A DNA stretch of 64,000 nt from Dentipellis sp. KUC8613 (lineage: Eukaryota; Basidiomycota; Agaricomycetes; Russulales; Hericiaceae): positions 209,916 through 273,915 of the forward strand of contig NSJX01000012.1 in assembly GCA_002286715.1 (NCBI GenBank), read 5' to 3'. Positions 44,523-56,894 of the stretch are shown here, piece after piece; position 1 is the stretch's first letter, and each line of letters starts with the position of its first letter. Made by a program: the position numbers and the translations under genes. The notes under the pieces were generated by a model. That model had not been told where the DNA came from. It saw only the letters and a program-made list of their open reading frames with translations, and made no database searches.

Positions 44523-47500
44523 ATGCGCCTTGTGTTCCGTCTGATACGGCACAGGCCTCGCCTCATGCAATTTGACCCAACAAAGCATACACCCGTCGGT
44601 CTACCATCACTTAAACGCCCACACGCAACAGGATCTCCTGCGACTCCTCCTGTCAAGACCACGGACTCTCTTTTAGACCGTATCTCAGACGTTGCCTCTC
44701 AGCCTCCTGCCAAAATGATGAAACTCGACCAAGCGGAGTCTTCTCGGGCCTCAGGAGCTTCCTCTAGATCTGGCTCTCATCGTGCTCCCCGCGGTGGTCC
44801 CACAAGGTCCTCTGGAAAATCAAGAGGCTCTAAAAACAGTAAAGGGCACTCGGGAGGATCTGCATCCGTTTTGGCTCTACCTCAAGTAGACGATCCAATC
44901 CATGATCTATCCTTCATTACGAAGACGTACAAGTCCAAGGACTTGAAGAAGGCTTGGGAAGAGAATCCGAAGTCGCCCTTGTCTAACTTCTTGTCCGCTT
45001 GGAAGGGAACACAACCAACATACCAACTTCAGCCGATCACTTTGAACGGGAAAAGTGGATGGAGGTAGGACACCGACAGTATGCTCCCAAATTAAAGTGA
45101 CTAATAATCCCGTGAAGGGCGGTCATCCAAGTGAATGATGACCCTGTCGTCATCGGAGTCGGTGATGGCCAGGGTAAGAAAGATGCGGAACAGTTGGCGG
45201 CATTATCCGCCATCTATCAATTGAACGGTCTAGGATTGGTGCGTCCATTGGGTTCACCCAACCAATTTCACAACTGAGGATGTCCGCCATACTTGTATAG
45301 TTGGACAACCCTCAACGACTCAAGAACTCCGGGCCTTCCACCCCAGCTGTGGTAGCTCCCCCTGTGCTATCAGATGGGACAACCATCACTTATGAATCCG
45401 CCCGACAATTTATGGATTACTATTGTCGTCGGTATGGATTTGGTAGCCCAGACGTTACTTACAACGAAATCAAGGGTATTCGTGGACGAAATAACTCGTG
45501 GGAGGCCGTCATGAACGTCGATGGACGCCGTATCGGAATTGGTCTTGGCGCAAACAAGAAAATCGCGCAGACTAACTGTTACATCGACGTCACTCAATAT
45601 CTGGAGAGTTGCGACCAAGACTTGTGGAAAGCGTTCCAGAAGGCGACGGCTGAAGGTAGAAGTCTTGGCATGGCACCGAAGGTGCTTTTTCAGATGAGCG
45701 ATCTTCTTGAAGACGATATCCGGGACCTCTGCGGCGACGTCCGCAAAAGCAGGCTCTATCAAAACCGGCCAGCTATGGCCTCCGCCTCCGCCAATGCTAC
45801 CGTGGCTAACGTTCCGCCAGTACCTAGATATCGCAGGCCCGTACCTCTGGACCATCTAGCGGCGAAGTCGCAACGTCTTCTGCAGCAGAGGCAGAAATAT
45901 GAAGAGGATCCGCTCACGGAAACGATGCGCAAGACCCGCAAGGCACTTCCTGTTTACACTCGGGCGGAAGACATGCTGTCTCACGTACGCGATAACGAAG
46001 TCACTATCTGCATGGCAGCTACTGGTTCGGGCAAAACAACGCAAATCCCTCAGCTCATCCTTGACGAATACATTCAAAGAGGCGAAGGCGCAAAATGCAA
46101 CATCGTTTGTACACAGCCTCGACGGCTCGCCGCCATCAGTGTCGCGACTCGAGTCTCTCAAGAGAGAAACGAAGTCCTCGGAAAAGGATCTGTGGGCTAC
46201 CACGTCCGTTTTGATTCGAAACTCCCCGAGGAATATGGCTGCATCACTTTCTGCACAACCGGTATTTTCTTGAGGCGCATGCAGTCTGCCTTACTGGAGG
46301 GCGGCTCAAGCAGCTCGATGAGCCTAGACGACGTGACTCATGTCATCGTCGACGAGGTGCACGAGCGAGATGTAGACACGGACTTGTTGCTTGTTGTCTT
46401 GAAGCGCCTTCTAGCGGACCGCAGGGCCAAAGGGAAGCCTCTCAAGGTCATCTTGATGAGTGCCACCATAGACCCCACTCTTTTCCAGCAATATTTCGTG
46501 GACGATCAAGGAAATGAAGCACCAGTCGTCGAAATCCCAGGCCGCTCTTTCCCTGTTACCAAACATTTCTTGGAGGATTTCGTCCAGCCCCTTTCCGCCG
46601 ATCCTGCAACCAGGTGGGTTTTCGCGGAGAGATCTGTTTCAAGATTTTTGCAACAGGAACTTGGACAAGCTGCCTCTGGCTTGCTTGATGGCCGTTTCGT
46701 CGCGCGGCCGGGCGCGAACGAGTCCGAGGACCTCAAAGATGAAGACTTGGAACTCCCATCTCCTCTCATCGCCCTTACCATCGCCCACGTACTGCGAACG
46801 TCCGATGATGGACATGTTTTGGTTTTCCTTCCCGGCTGGGAAGAAATTATGGCTGTCAACAGGATTCTACTCGAGCGGCCCTTGGGAGTGCGTTTCAACG
46901 ATCCAAGCAAATTCAGCATCCATCTCCTTCACTCGTCGATCCCGGTTGCGGAGCAGCAAGTCATCTTCGACCCTCCCCCGAAGGGTGTGCGAAGGATCAT
47001 CTTGGCCACGAATATAGCCGAGACGTCGATCACCATCCCGGACGTCGTGTACGTTGTCGACACAGGCAAAGTCAAGGAGCAACGCTATGATCCACAGAGG
47101 CACATGTCTTCGCTAGTTTCTGCTTGGGTAGGTTCTTCGAACTTGAACCAACGAGCAGGTCGGGCGGGTAGACATCGGTCGGGAGAATACTACGGGATCT
47201 TGGGTCAAAGACGAGCAAACGAACTCAATCCTTACCAAACTGTGGAGATGAAGCGTGTTGACCTGACCAACGTGGTCATGCACGTAAAGGCACTCGATTT
47301 CCCTGGCATGGCCGTAGAGGAGGTCCTCGCGTCCGCAATCGAGCCTCCGGCTGCAGAGCGAGTGGTGGTCGCGATGAAGGACTTGCAGATGGTGGGCGCT
47401 ATCGACGAGCACCAGAACCTCACAGCACTGGGTCGAGTACTGCTTCAGCTTCCTATTGAGGTGCAGGTTGGCAGATTGGTGCTTTTCGGCTGCTTCTTCC

Positions 47501-48743
47501 GGTGTCTTGACCAGGCTCTCACTCTCGCTGCCCTGATGACCAACCGGGATCCTTTCGTCTCCCCTATGCATCTGAAAATTGAGGCCTCAGCCGTGAAGAA
47601 CTCTTGGACCGTTCAGGAATTCAGATCTGATACGCTTGCAGCATTGCGAGCTTACAACGCATGGTGGGAGATGCAAGGCAGGGGAGAATACGTCTCTGCT
47701 AACAGATTCTGCTCCGAGAACTTCCTCTCGAAGCCTACCCTGTTGACGGTGGAAAAGATCAAGAGACATATCTTGGCTTCTTTGTACCACACTGGCATCC
47801 TCGACGTCTCTGCCGGCGGCAAGGCTGAAGTGTTCGGAAGAGGCCGGGACTTGGCGGTTCCCCCGCAGCTGAATGACAATGGAGATTCGCTGCCATTGCT
47901 GGCGGCTCTGATAGCGGTCGCGTCTCAGCCGAACTTTGCTATCCGAACTGGAGAGAAGACGTATCGCACTCAACAGGATAAGGTCAGATTGCTGAATCGT
48001 GTACTTCAGGGAAATTGACCTTTTTTCTTTTCTAGACGACTTTCATCCACCCCTCTAGCGTCAACCACCGGAAACGTGAGCTGTCCGTAGAAAGCCTCGC
48101 GTCGGGTGTCGTCGACAAGCAAATCATCGCTTTCTCGGAGAAGCGCCAGAACATTTCCATGGGGGGTTCTTCTGCGAATGCACAGATGTCTTTGGTGACA
48201 ACGACGCGACTAGACCCGATGACATATGTTCTGTTCGGTGCCTACCGAATCGAAGTCACAGAGCGGGGTCTGGAGTGCGACAACTGGCTTCCCATCGTCG
48301 GCAACATATATGCACTAGACGACATCCAGAGATTGAAGACCATGATGGAGGGCTGCATGATGCGGGTGTACGAGGGTATACTCATGAACAAACGCCGTCA
48401 TCCTCGGTTGTCAATGCCCATCGCGCCCCGTGAGGAAGAAGAATCGGGTGATGAAGACGACACATCTACGCGGGACTACTCGCTCTCTGCGACAGAAGTC
48501 AAGGAGCTCGATTTACTGACACGAGACATTGTCAGGATTTTGAACCGCTATGCAGATGAACGTGTTGCTACTCAGTCGAGGAGCAACTCTCGCCCCGCAA
48601 CGCCGATGGGCTCGCCGTCCCACGGATCTGTGCGGTTACCGCAGTTTGGGTCTAGGTCAGGCCAAACCACTCCTCATGGTATGCGTTCGGCGTATAACTC
48701 GAGACCGAGCACCCCTAGTCGACTATCCCGACTCCCTTATTAA
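44523..48743 (+). CDS. DExH RNA helicase with double dsRNA-binding domains (RNA helicase A/DHX9-like)
   Basis: Four exons encode roughly 1,360 residues. The start MRLVFRLIRHRPRLMQF is Arg-rich, and could be a mitochondrial presequence or simply basic. A disordered Ser/Gly region follows. Two dsRBD-like modules come next: PLSNFLSAWKGTQPTYQLQP with KKDAEQLAALSAIY, and SARQFMDYYCRRYGFGSPDV with NKKIAQTNCYIDV. The helicase core has motif I ATGSGKTTQIPQLI, Ia CTQPRRLAAISVA, II DEVHERD, III SATID, V ILATNIAETSITIPDVVYV and VI NQRAGRAGRHRSGE. The HA2/OB region includes GMAVEEVLASAIEPP, then TTFIHPSSVNHRK, and a Ser/Arg-rich tail. This order (dsRBD-dsRBD-DEIH-type core-HA2-OB) is that of DHX9/MLE. 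It should unwind structured RNA; its substrates are unknown. Confidence 0.88.
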
Positions 48744-48974
48744 AAGCAATTTTGCTAGTCTACTACTTCAGATATGCATTCAGGCTATGGCTACATGTGT
48801 AGATAGAACAGTTATCGTCTCTTTCTGGTCCGTAATTCGCGTGTGCTTGACTAGGTCTCAGGCATAGTTCTCATGACCTGAAAAAAACAAGGAAGCCTCA
48901 CCAAGACAGTCGAAGGGATGGAAGTGCTGATCTTTCATTTCAGTGAAAGGAGACTCAAACTCTCCCTACTGGCA

Positions 48975-49462
48975 TTATTCTCCGTGGGCTTCGGCGACCA
49001 GCTGAGCATGAGCATCGAGAGGCTCGCTGTCCTCGAGCCACTTATCTTCCTAGACAACGAGGAGGGTATCATTTCGTTGGCGGCCTATGATGCAGACATC
49101 TGCATTTGTGTGTCTCCACTCCTCACATATGATGAGCAGGGGTAGGCCCTGGCGTATACGCGTCACCGATGTCGACGGACGTAACCGGTAAGCTTGAGGA
49201 GCTCGACGGCGAAGTCGTCAACTGCAGATTCGCCCGAGCTTTGAGACCTAGCCAATTCCAGCAAGTTGATGAATACGGCATTGCGGTCCTGCTGCATGTC
49301 TTCGGCTTCGAAATGCTGGAGGAGCTCCGCATCGACTGCAGAGTTTGGGAGAACGCCAAAAAACTCCGGGGCTTCCTGGAGCTCGAGATGGATGTTTGAG
49401 GAGTCTAACTCGTTGAGAGATCAGTCACTACCGGACTTGGCAGTGTAAGTGAGATTGGCCAT
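48975..49462 (-). pseudogene. Decayed member of a basidiomycete PD-(D/E)XK-like family
   Basis: From ATG 49462 the frame reads MANLTYTAKSGSD, then TGA at 49421-49423 where related proteins have Trp, then SLNELDSSNIHLELQEAPEF. It continues with ESAVDDFAVELLKLTGYVRR, an apparent change of phase or small intron near a GTGACG, then PLLICEEWRHTNADVCIIGR and NDTLLVV. A TAG follows at 49050-49052 where Gln is expected, then EDKWLEDSEP. Asp (in DVC) and the E-x-K of QEDK make a plausible nuclease-like active site, common in a large Agaricomycete family of unknown function. Two nonsense changes and a truncated end at about 48975 show it is inactive. The family assignment is from memory of its motif order. 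Confidence 0.55.
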
Positions 49463-49678
49463 GATGGACAATGGTAAGGAGTTGAGTCGAACGTTGACGC
49501 TGACGTTGAGGTGGCGTGAAACTCCGGCGCTGAGTCGGCCGACTTCGTTTGTCGACGTCAATACACTCACTGCCGCGAGCATTGTCCTGCCGCGACCTCC
49601 TGGCCTTCCTTCCCTCCATCTCTCAATAACTCAGAATTTTGGTGACTGTAGACGGGTTGATCCCCTTGTGTCTTCAAG

Positions 49679-52600
49679 ATGGCGACGAACATGCGTGGTC
49701 TCACGCAGGTGCGGTCAATGAGCTCATCCTATTCGGCCTATACTCAGTCTGTGGGTAGTTCATTGCGGACATCCGTGGGGCAAGAGTCAGAGATCTAGAG
49801 GAGAAGAGGATCAATAAGGAGATGGCCAATATACGGAAGAAGTTTAAAGGTACCGTCGCAGTTCCGTATACTATCGGGAATGACCTGACTCTTTGGCATC
49901 GTTACTTTCAGACGGGAACTTGGATGGCTATCAGAAGAAAAAGTGAGCCTACATCTGTGCAAGCAGACATGATACTCATACCTTCCGGACCATGAGATAT
50001 GTCGCGAAGGTTCTCTACACGTATATCTTGGGCTACAAAGTGGACGTAGGGCATATGGAGGCGATTAATCTAATCTCTAGTCACAAATACAGCGAGAAGC
50101 AGATAGTGAGCTCATCCTTTCCCTGGCTATGCTTGTCGCTAATCAATTGACCCAAGGGATATCTAGCCGTGACCTTGCTGATGCACGAGAATTCAGACTT
50201 CCTTCGCCTAGTAGTCAACTCTATTCGCAAGGACCTGGATGAGAACAACGAGATAAACAATTGTCTTGCGTTGCATGCGGTGGCAAATGTTGGTAGCCAA
50301 GAGATGGCTGAAGCATTATGTGAGGACGTTCATCGACTACTCATTTCTCCGTAGGTTCCACTATCACCACTGCTTTAGAGTTAACGTCAATATCGAAATA
50401 GGACATCACAGAGCATGGTCAAGAAGAAAGCTGCATTGACATTGCTAAGGTTATATCGCAAGCATCCGGACGTTATCCCGGCAGCGGAGTGGGCGCTTCG
50501 AATAGTAGCTATTATGGACGATCAGGACCTGGTGCGCCGACCTTCTACCCAACTGCCCCAGCTTACTGACGTGGGTCGCATTTAGGGTGTCGTTCTTTGC
50601 GTCACAACCCTGGTTATGGCTATGGCACAAGATAACCTCGAACCATATGCCGTCTGCTACCAGAAGGCTGTCGACCGACTTCATCGCGTAAGCCTGAACA
50701 CGTATGGGGCAATTTTAGCCGAGCTAACATGGACGTCCAGCTTGTAGTTGAGCACGAATATTTAGCAACGTACGCGTACTATAAGGTTCCGTCACCTTGG
50801 CTGCAAGTTCGACTACTCAGATTGCTGCAGTACTACCCCCCGTCAGGTACGTACTTATCGTGTAGCTCAGATCTAACCTTCACAATTTCGAATTATCACA
50901 GAGGACCCTGCAGTACGCTCGACGTTGCATAAGGTTCTAGAAACTATCATGACCAACAGTGCTGAGCCCTCCCGCAACATGCAACACAATAATGCTCAGC
51001 GTGCGGTCCTATTTGAGGCCATTGGCTTAGCTATCCACCTCGACACCAACTCTCCTCTAGTGAACACAGCTGCGGTGCTTCTCGCTCGGTTCATCTCCTC
51101 AAAGGAGACTAATGTACGCTACCTGGGACTTGACACTTTGGCTCACCTCGCTGCACGAGCAGATTCCCTGACTGCGATAAAGAAACAACAAGCCACCATT
51201 ATCCAGTCTCTTCGCGACCGTGATATTTCCGTTCGACGCCGTGCTCTGGACCTTCTCTATAGCATGTGTGACGTTGACAACTCAGAGGTCATCGTTGCTG
51301 AGCTGCTCCGTTATCTCAGGGTTGCAGACTATGCACTCCGAGAAGAAATGGTCTTGAAAATCGCCATCCTCACCGAGAAGTATGCAAGCTCGTACCGATG
51401 GTATGTTGACACCATCCTGGAGCTCCTTAGTGCTGCGGGAGACCATGTCGGAGACGAGGTCTGGTATCGGGTAGTGCAGATCGTGACTAACACCGAGGAT
51501 CTTCAAGCATATGCCGCCAGGGTCGTGTTCGAACGATTGAAATCCCCTGCTACACATGAAAGTTTGGTCAAAGTGGGTGGTGAGTTCTGAGCGCTCTTCT
51601 CCTTAGTCAATGTTTTTATATCTTCCATAGGCTACATCCTCGGCGAATACGGACATCTCATTGCGAACGAGGATGGATATAGCCCTACGGAGCAGTTGCA
51701 AATCCTACACTCTAAGTCTCAATTCTGTGCCGCTCCAACCCGTGCACTCTTGCTGTCGACCTATATCAAATGGGTCAACGTCTTCCCGGAAATCAAGCCT
51801 CAGCTTATCAACATATTTGAACGCTACCGCCACGTACTCGACTCTGAGCTTCAACAACGAGCTTGTGAATTCTACGCTCTGGCCTCCCGTCCAGACGATG
51901 ACGAGCTGTTACAAAACGTATGCGAAGAGATCCCGCCTTTCCCGCCGCGCGAAAGCGCTTTGCTGGGACGCTTGAATAAGAAGCACGGTGCTACGGAGGA
52001 CAAACGGACATGGGTACATGGTGGCAAGGAGGTCAATGCAGATATGGAAGCGACGCAGCAGAAGCGAATACCGACTGGCGAGGTTGCCGCGAACGGCACC
52101 AATGGGGATAACAATGAAATTTTGGGTGCACTTGCTGGCCTGGACCTGTCCTCCCCCTCCAATGGCGCGGGTTCATCGCAAGCGGCATCAAGCTCTGCTG
52201 TTCCCGCCCTTTCCACAGGCATTCATACGCTGGCAAAACCAGATGTGTCTCAGCACCTCGCCACAGGCCCGAACGTGGACCGCTGGTTCGAGAAGCTGAC
52301 CTACAGTAGTGAAGGCGTGCTGTACGAGGACGTGCAGATCCAAATTGGTATCAAATCGCGCTATCAGGGGCATTTCGGGCAGCTTGCAGTCTATTTGGGC
52401 AACAAGATATCCGCGCCGCTGACCTCATTTACGACCACCCTCCACGTCGATGACCACGAGGCAATATCGGTCACATTTGCGAAAATGCCACCGACCTTCA
52501 TCGCACCACGGACGCAGGCTCAACAGGTCCTCCATATAGAGTGCAAGAAGGTGTTCAGGACCCCACCCATCCTGAGCGTCTCTTTCCTGGCTGGCGCCCA

Positions 52601-53063
52601 CCAGTCCATCGCGCTGAGACTACCCGTCGTGGTCGCCAAATTCTTCGAGCACGTCAGCTTAGGGCAAACCGAGTTCTTCGAGCGTTGGAAGTTGATTGGC
52701 GGCCCTCCGAGAGAAGCTCAAAGTGTTTTCCCGATAACTTTGACCAGCGCCGGGCAGATCGACCGTGACAGGCAGCGCCAAGTAGTCGCGGGCAGTGGTT
52801 TGAACATACTCCCCGATATCGACCCGAATCCCAATAACATTGTCGCGGCCGCGGTCCTCCATATGTCGACAGACGGGAAGGTCGGGTGTCTCTTGCGTAT
52901 AGAACCGAATAAGGATGCGAAGGTTGGTTCTTGTTCGTTCATCGTTGCAGACTTTTCTGACCCGATTTCTCCGTTTACAGCTATGCCGGGTTACCGTTCG
53001 AAGTACGTCAGAAGAAGTATCGGTGGAGGTTCAGAAACTTCTGCAAAAACTTCTGTCCTCTGA
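49679..53063 (+). CDS. APL3: AP-2 adaptor complex subunit alpha (alpha-adaptin)
   Basis: The ATG at 49679 gives MATNMRGLTQ, spliced to FIADIRGARVRDLEEKRINK and EMANIRKKFK, the alpha-adaptin N-terminus including the basic lipid-binding patch. Following exons read YQKKKYVAKVLYTYILGYKV, GHMEAINLISSHKYSEKQIG, YLAVTLLMHENSDFLRLVVN and KAALTLLRLYRKHPDV. The HEAT solenoid continues through SPWLQVRLLRLLQYYPP and DRDISVRRRALDLLYSMCD. A Ser/Ala/Pro hinge and the C-terminal ear (LTYSSEGVLYEDVQIQIGIK, FERWKLIGGPPREAQSVFP) complete the protein at TGA 53063. AP-2 links PIP2, cargo and clathrin at the plasma membrane. About ten exons, roughly 1,000 residues. No break was seen. Confidence 0.93.
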
Positions 53064-53349
53064 GCCGTGATGCACGCCCTTGCTCTCGATGTTACATCTT
53101 TGTATACATACCTCACCGCCAAGTTATCAATATAATACCGCTATACCCGAGACAAACATATGAACGAATAAATATAGTGAATCTTGACCTAATCCTGTGA
53201 ATGTGTTTCTCGTCGAGCTACTAAACCTGCTTTATGCACTCCAGCGGGTGTATATCCAACCATCCGCGTCCGTCCTTCCAACATATAGATGCCTCTCGTC
53301 GTCTGTGCGGGGACACCCGGTGTCAGAATCAGAGGATACTCGAAAATGA

Positions 53350-56166
53350 CTAAAAACGTGGGCCTGGCTGATCGAAGTTATTGGAGGCAACCGTTACTGT
53401 CATGAATGGGTTAGCGCAGTAATGATAAAGGATGTAACGACTCACAATGTCCGATCCCACTGTCCGACGCCGAATCCTGTCGACTTTCGTCACTGGGGTC
53501 TGAAGCGGCTGCAATCCTAGCATCATATGAAGCCAAGCGGCTGACGCGGTAGAGTGCCTGCTGCTCGATCTCCGAACAGCGGCCAGAGAATTCTCGCAAA
53601 AGGTTGCCCTGCGCCGACGAGGCTCTTGAATGGCGCAGGACAGCGGTAGTGATTATGGCCAGATGCCGAGGAACGTCTAAAAGATCAGGGAGAAGGGGAA
53701 CAGCGTCCTTTTGGAGTGCCGGCATGTTGCTTCTTCGCTCTTGGACGGTTTTGACGATCCGCGACTTGGTCGAGGATTGCGACGGCTGGCCAGAATTAGC
53801 CTTGGGGCTGGACACGACGAGGATGTAATCGATCATCGCGGGGAGACTGTCCTCCAAGAAGGACTTCACGCCCCGCATGAATTGCTCTTTCTGCACAGTC
53901 TATAGATTGGATCAGCGAAGCTCAGAATAGACGAAAATGAGAGTCGTACCGCATTGAGATTGGCGAGACTCTGAATGACTTTCGCAATCAACGTTAGGCT
54001 GCGCTGGACGGGTAAATCCGGAAGTCCTGCATGGGTAAAGCGACTTCAGAGGTATTCGACTGCAAAGATGGCAAAACTCACCAGGGCAGAGTCCGAATAG
54101 ATGAGGGTGTAAGATCGCGGGAACGATGAATCGCAGGAAACAGAAGGCAGAGACACTTTGCCACGGAAGCTCCCGCACACTCTCCGATGTGTCGACCTTG
54201 CTCTTGTAGTGCTTCTCAACCAATTGGCGAATGCGCTCAAATAACCGTCGCATTTCACTGCCGGGCCTGTCAGCCACAAGGGTTGAAAAAAAGGGACTGA
54301 GTGCCTCACTTGGGACATTCTGTGCGTACGGAGTAGATCTGTTTCCACGTTTCTTGACACCAGTATACGAGCAAATCAACGTTCCGTTCGATGTCTTTCG
54401 AACCCTTGCCGCTTCGTACCGGGTCGACTTCGATGGCTACGTTCTCTGCGCAGAGGCGGCGGATGGTAGGGCCAACGCTAGCTTCGAGGAAAGCTTTGCC
54501 ATACCAAGCCATCAACAACTCTACGGTCTTTGTGAACACCGTGTTGCCGCGAAAGAGGGTATTATGGGCTTGAATATACCATGAGCATAACTTCATCTCG
54601 ATATGATTCAAAAGACGTACAGCTGGGAGTTCCGTCGACTTCACGGTCTGCAAGTTCGAACACGCTGTCGAGGAGCTTATTCTTCGCAACAGCTATAGCC
54701 ACGAGCTCCGCAGAAATGTGTTTCAGCTTCAACTTAAATTCAAAGTCGTTGATCCAGTCGAGGTAGTTACGAGTACCCAGGACCTGGTGGGCGAGACTCG
54801 TTCAGCCAGTGGATAAGATATTGTTTTAGCACACTAACATCAAGGACTCTCGAATATGCGGTGTAGGGAAGTATGATTTCCCTAAGCTTCGTATTAACAC
54901 ATGAAGAGAAAGAGCATATAGGCGATACCACTGACTCATCTACTCTCAACTTCAATCGAATCTGGCCGACTTGAACACTTGCTGCCGCAGAGCCTCCTTG
55001 AAGCAGAGGGAACCAGCCCTCAACGTATTCACCCCGACGAAAGTTAGTAAGCGTGATATACACTGTGCCTACGGCAGTAGGCTTTGTTAGCTTCTTCTCC
55101 CGAAGCACAACAATAGCCAGCTTCTCGAAGGGCGGAAGATCAGAGAACGTGAAGCTTTCATGCCAGTCAGGAGATCCGAGGCTCTTCTTGACGACCGTAC
55201 GGCCAGACAGTGTATCATTGTAGTACACTTCACAGTACAGATCCCAGTCGACGCTGTCGCCATCGCTTCGGTATTCTGAGTCCCCTGAGGTCGGTACATT
55301 TGTCGGATTTTCTTCGAGAGAACGTGCTGTGCCGATATTGCGACCCTGAATACATGTCAGTTCAACTTGCCGCCATATTCGATAAAGTCCTCCGTCGGGA
55401 GACGATTGTCCTCTGCCATAGACCTCGGAAACGGCGTAGGATCGCATAAGTGCAATCCACATGTTCAGCATCTCTACAGAGAAGAAGTGGAGGTAGAGGG
55501 GTTCGGCAATGGCAATGGCACTCCATCGTTGATCTCTAAAATAGGAGTGTCGTGTTAGAGCTCTCGGTGTAATGCAGGACAGAGACTCACGGCGTGCAGT
55601 GTATACCCAAGCAATCTCCTCGAAAGAACAATGACCGATCCGCTAGCCGAATATCCGTGTGATTGAGTAGGTGTATGTATATTGACTGATACAATATAGT
55701 TTCCTGATGCCTGTCGTCAATATTAACATCATAAACGATGAGAAGGAGCACTCACATCGATATAGACCTTTAGAAGACAGCCCTCGCCTTCTTCCGACAA
55801 TTTACAGGTGGCCTGTCTCCAGTGATCTCCGTTCGGCGAGCTGCGCGCTAGGTTGAGCCAACTTGTCTTCTCTGCGCGGGGTCAGGAGATGCAGCAACAG
55901 CCATCGAAGCAATCCACACCTTTCACCTTTCGCTGAGTATCATCCGTCAATATTGATAATGGTCGAGACGACTCGCGCTTCTCCACTTTCTTGCGGGGTG
56001 TGGGCTGGGCTAGTGGTTAGTGGCATGCCTAACTTCGATGCACTTGTTCGCGTACCTTGCGCAGAGCGGCCGCGGCCTTGTTAGATATATAGAGCTCTGT
56101 GGACACATAGAACTCTCTAGTATTGCCAGAATCTGTGGAAGAGGCCGGTCCCCATGCATCGTCCAT
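53350..56166 (-). CDS. Ras-family GTPase-activating protein, PH-C2-RasGAP
   Basis: The ATG at 56166 opens MDDAWGPASSTDSGN and EFYVSTELYISNKAAAALRK. Later exons have WRQATCKLSEEGEGCLLKVY, a PH-like strand set. A C2 domain follows: DWDLYCEVYYNDTLSGRTVV, SPDWHESFTFSDLPPFEKLA and VGTVYITLTNFRRGEYVEGW. The GAP domain has IEMKLCSWYIQAHNTLFRGN (with the arginine finger expected in this FRGN loop), MRRLFERIRQLVEKH and the signature VSAFCFLRFIVPAILHPHLF. It continues with SLTLIAKVIQSLANL and EQFMRGVKSFLEDSLPAM. The last exon is 15 codons ending PGPRF at TAG 53350-53352. The architecture resembles Bud2/Cla2 and animal RASAL/SynGAP proteins, so the target could be Ras or Rsr1. The choice cannot be made from sequence alone. 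Confidence 0.85.
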
Positions 56167-56894
56167 ATTCTTGTGGGGCTGTCGGCAGCTGTGCTTAGCT
56201 GAAGGATATCGAATGGAGACGAAACAAATATGACTGACCCCTTGGACTACCACGGACGCGCAGCTATGTGTTCACCAAAGCGATGATACGATCCAATCTT
56301 CGAGAAACTTAAATAGAAATGCCACTAGATGTACAGAAATTCACCAGGCAAGGGCAGAAGGAAATGAACAGAATATTGCAATGACCAGCCACTGGTGCCA
56401 GACCATCGACCATAAAGCGGTACTGCAGATGTGTCAATTCACCTTAGTCAAACGCCAGTTTCGCGCTACGGCGTACGCCGCACCTTCATGCAACTCTGAC
56501 AAGCCATTCAACGAACTTTTCAGTCGTTTACCCACTTTCTTCGGTTCGCCCGCATCTGAGCCCGCATGTAACCATCCTTCTATTAAGAGCCAGTTGAGAA
56601 GAGAATGAATTAGAACAACTTGAGCAAGCCCAAGCTCCCAAGAACTATTATATGTATAATGCGGTAAGCAGTGACCCGACTAGCACAACAAAGAGCGGAT
56701 GAAAGCTATGACAGCATTTCTAAATAGATGAGCAACGTCGCCGCTGTGGTGGTATATGTGGTATTGATGATGCAAAGCAGAGCAGCGGTCGCCTTTTGCC
56801 TGGCACTCCCCGACGCCATGTCTAAAATTTTTTACTCCTTCTTGTGCCTGAAGGGAGTTATCAATATGCACCCCCACAAATAGATGACGATGAC
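56167..56894. other. Intergenic stretch between the RasGAP and elongase genes
   Basis: No recognised gene. Part of it is the 3' region of the elongase. A donor-like GTAAGT overlaps the elongase stop (GCG TAA GTC), so a rare alternative last exon is conceivable, but none was convincing. Confidence 0.35.
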
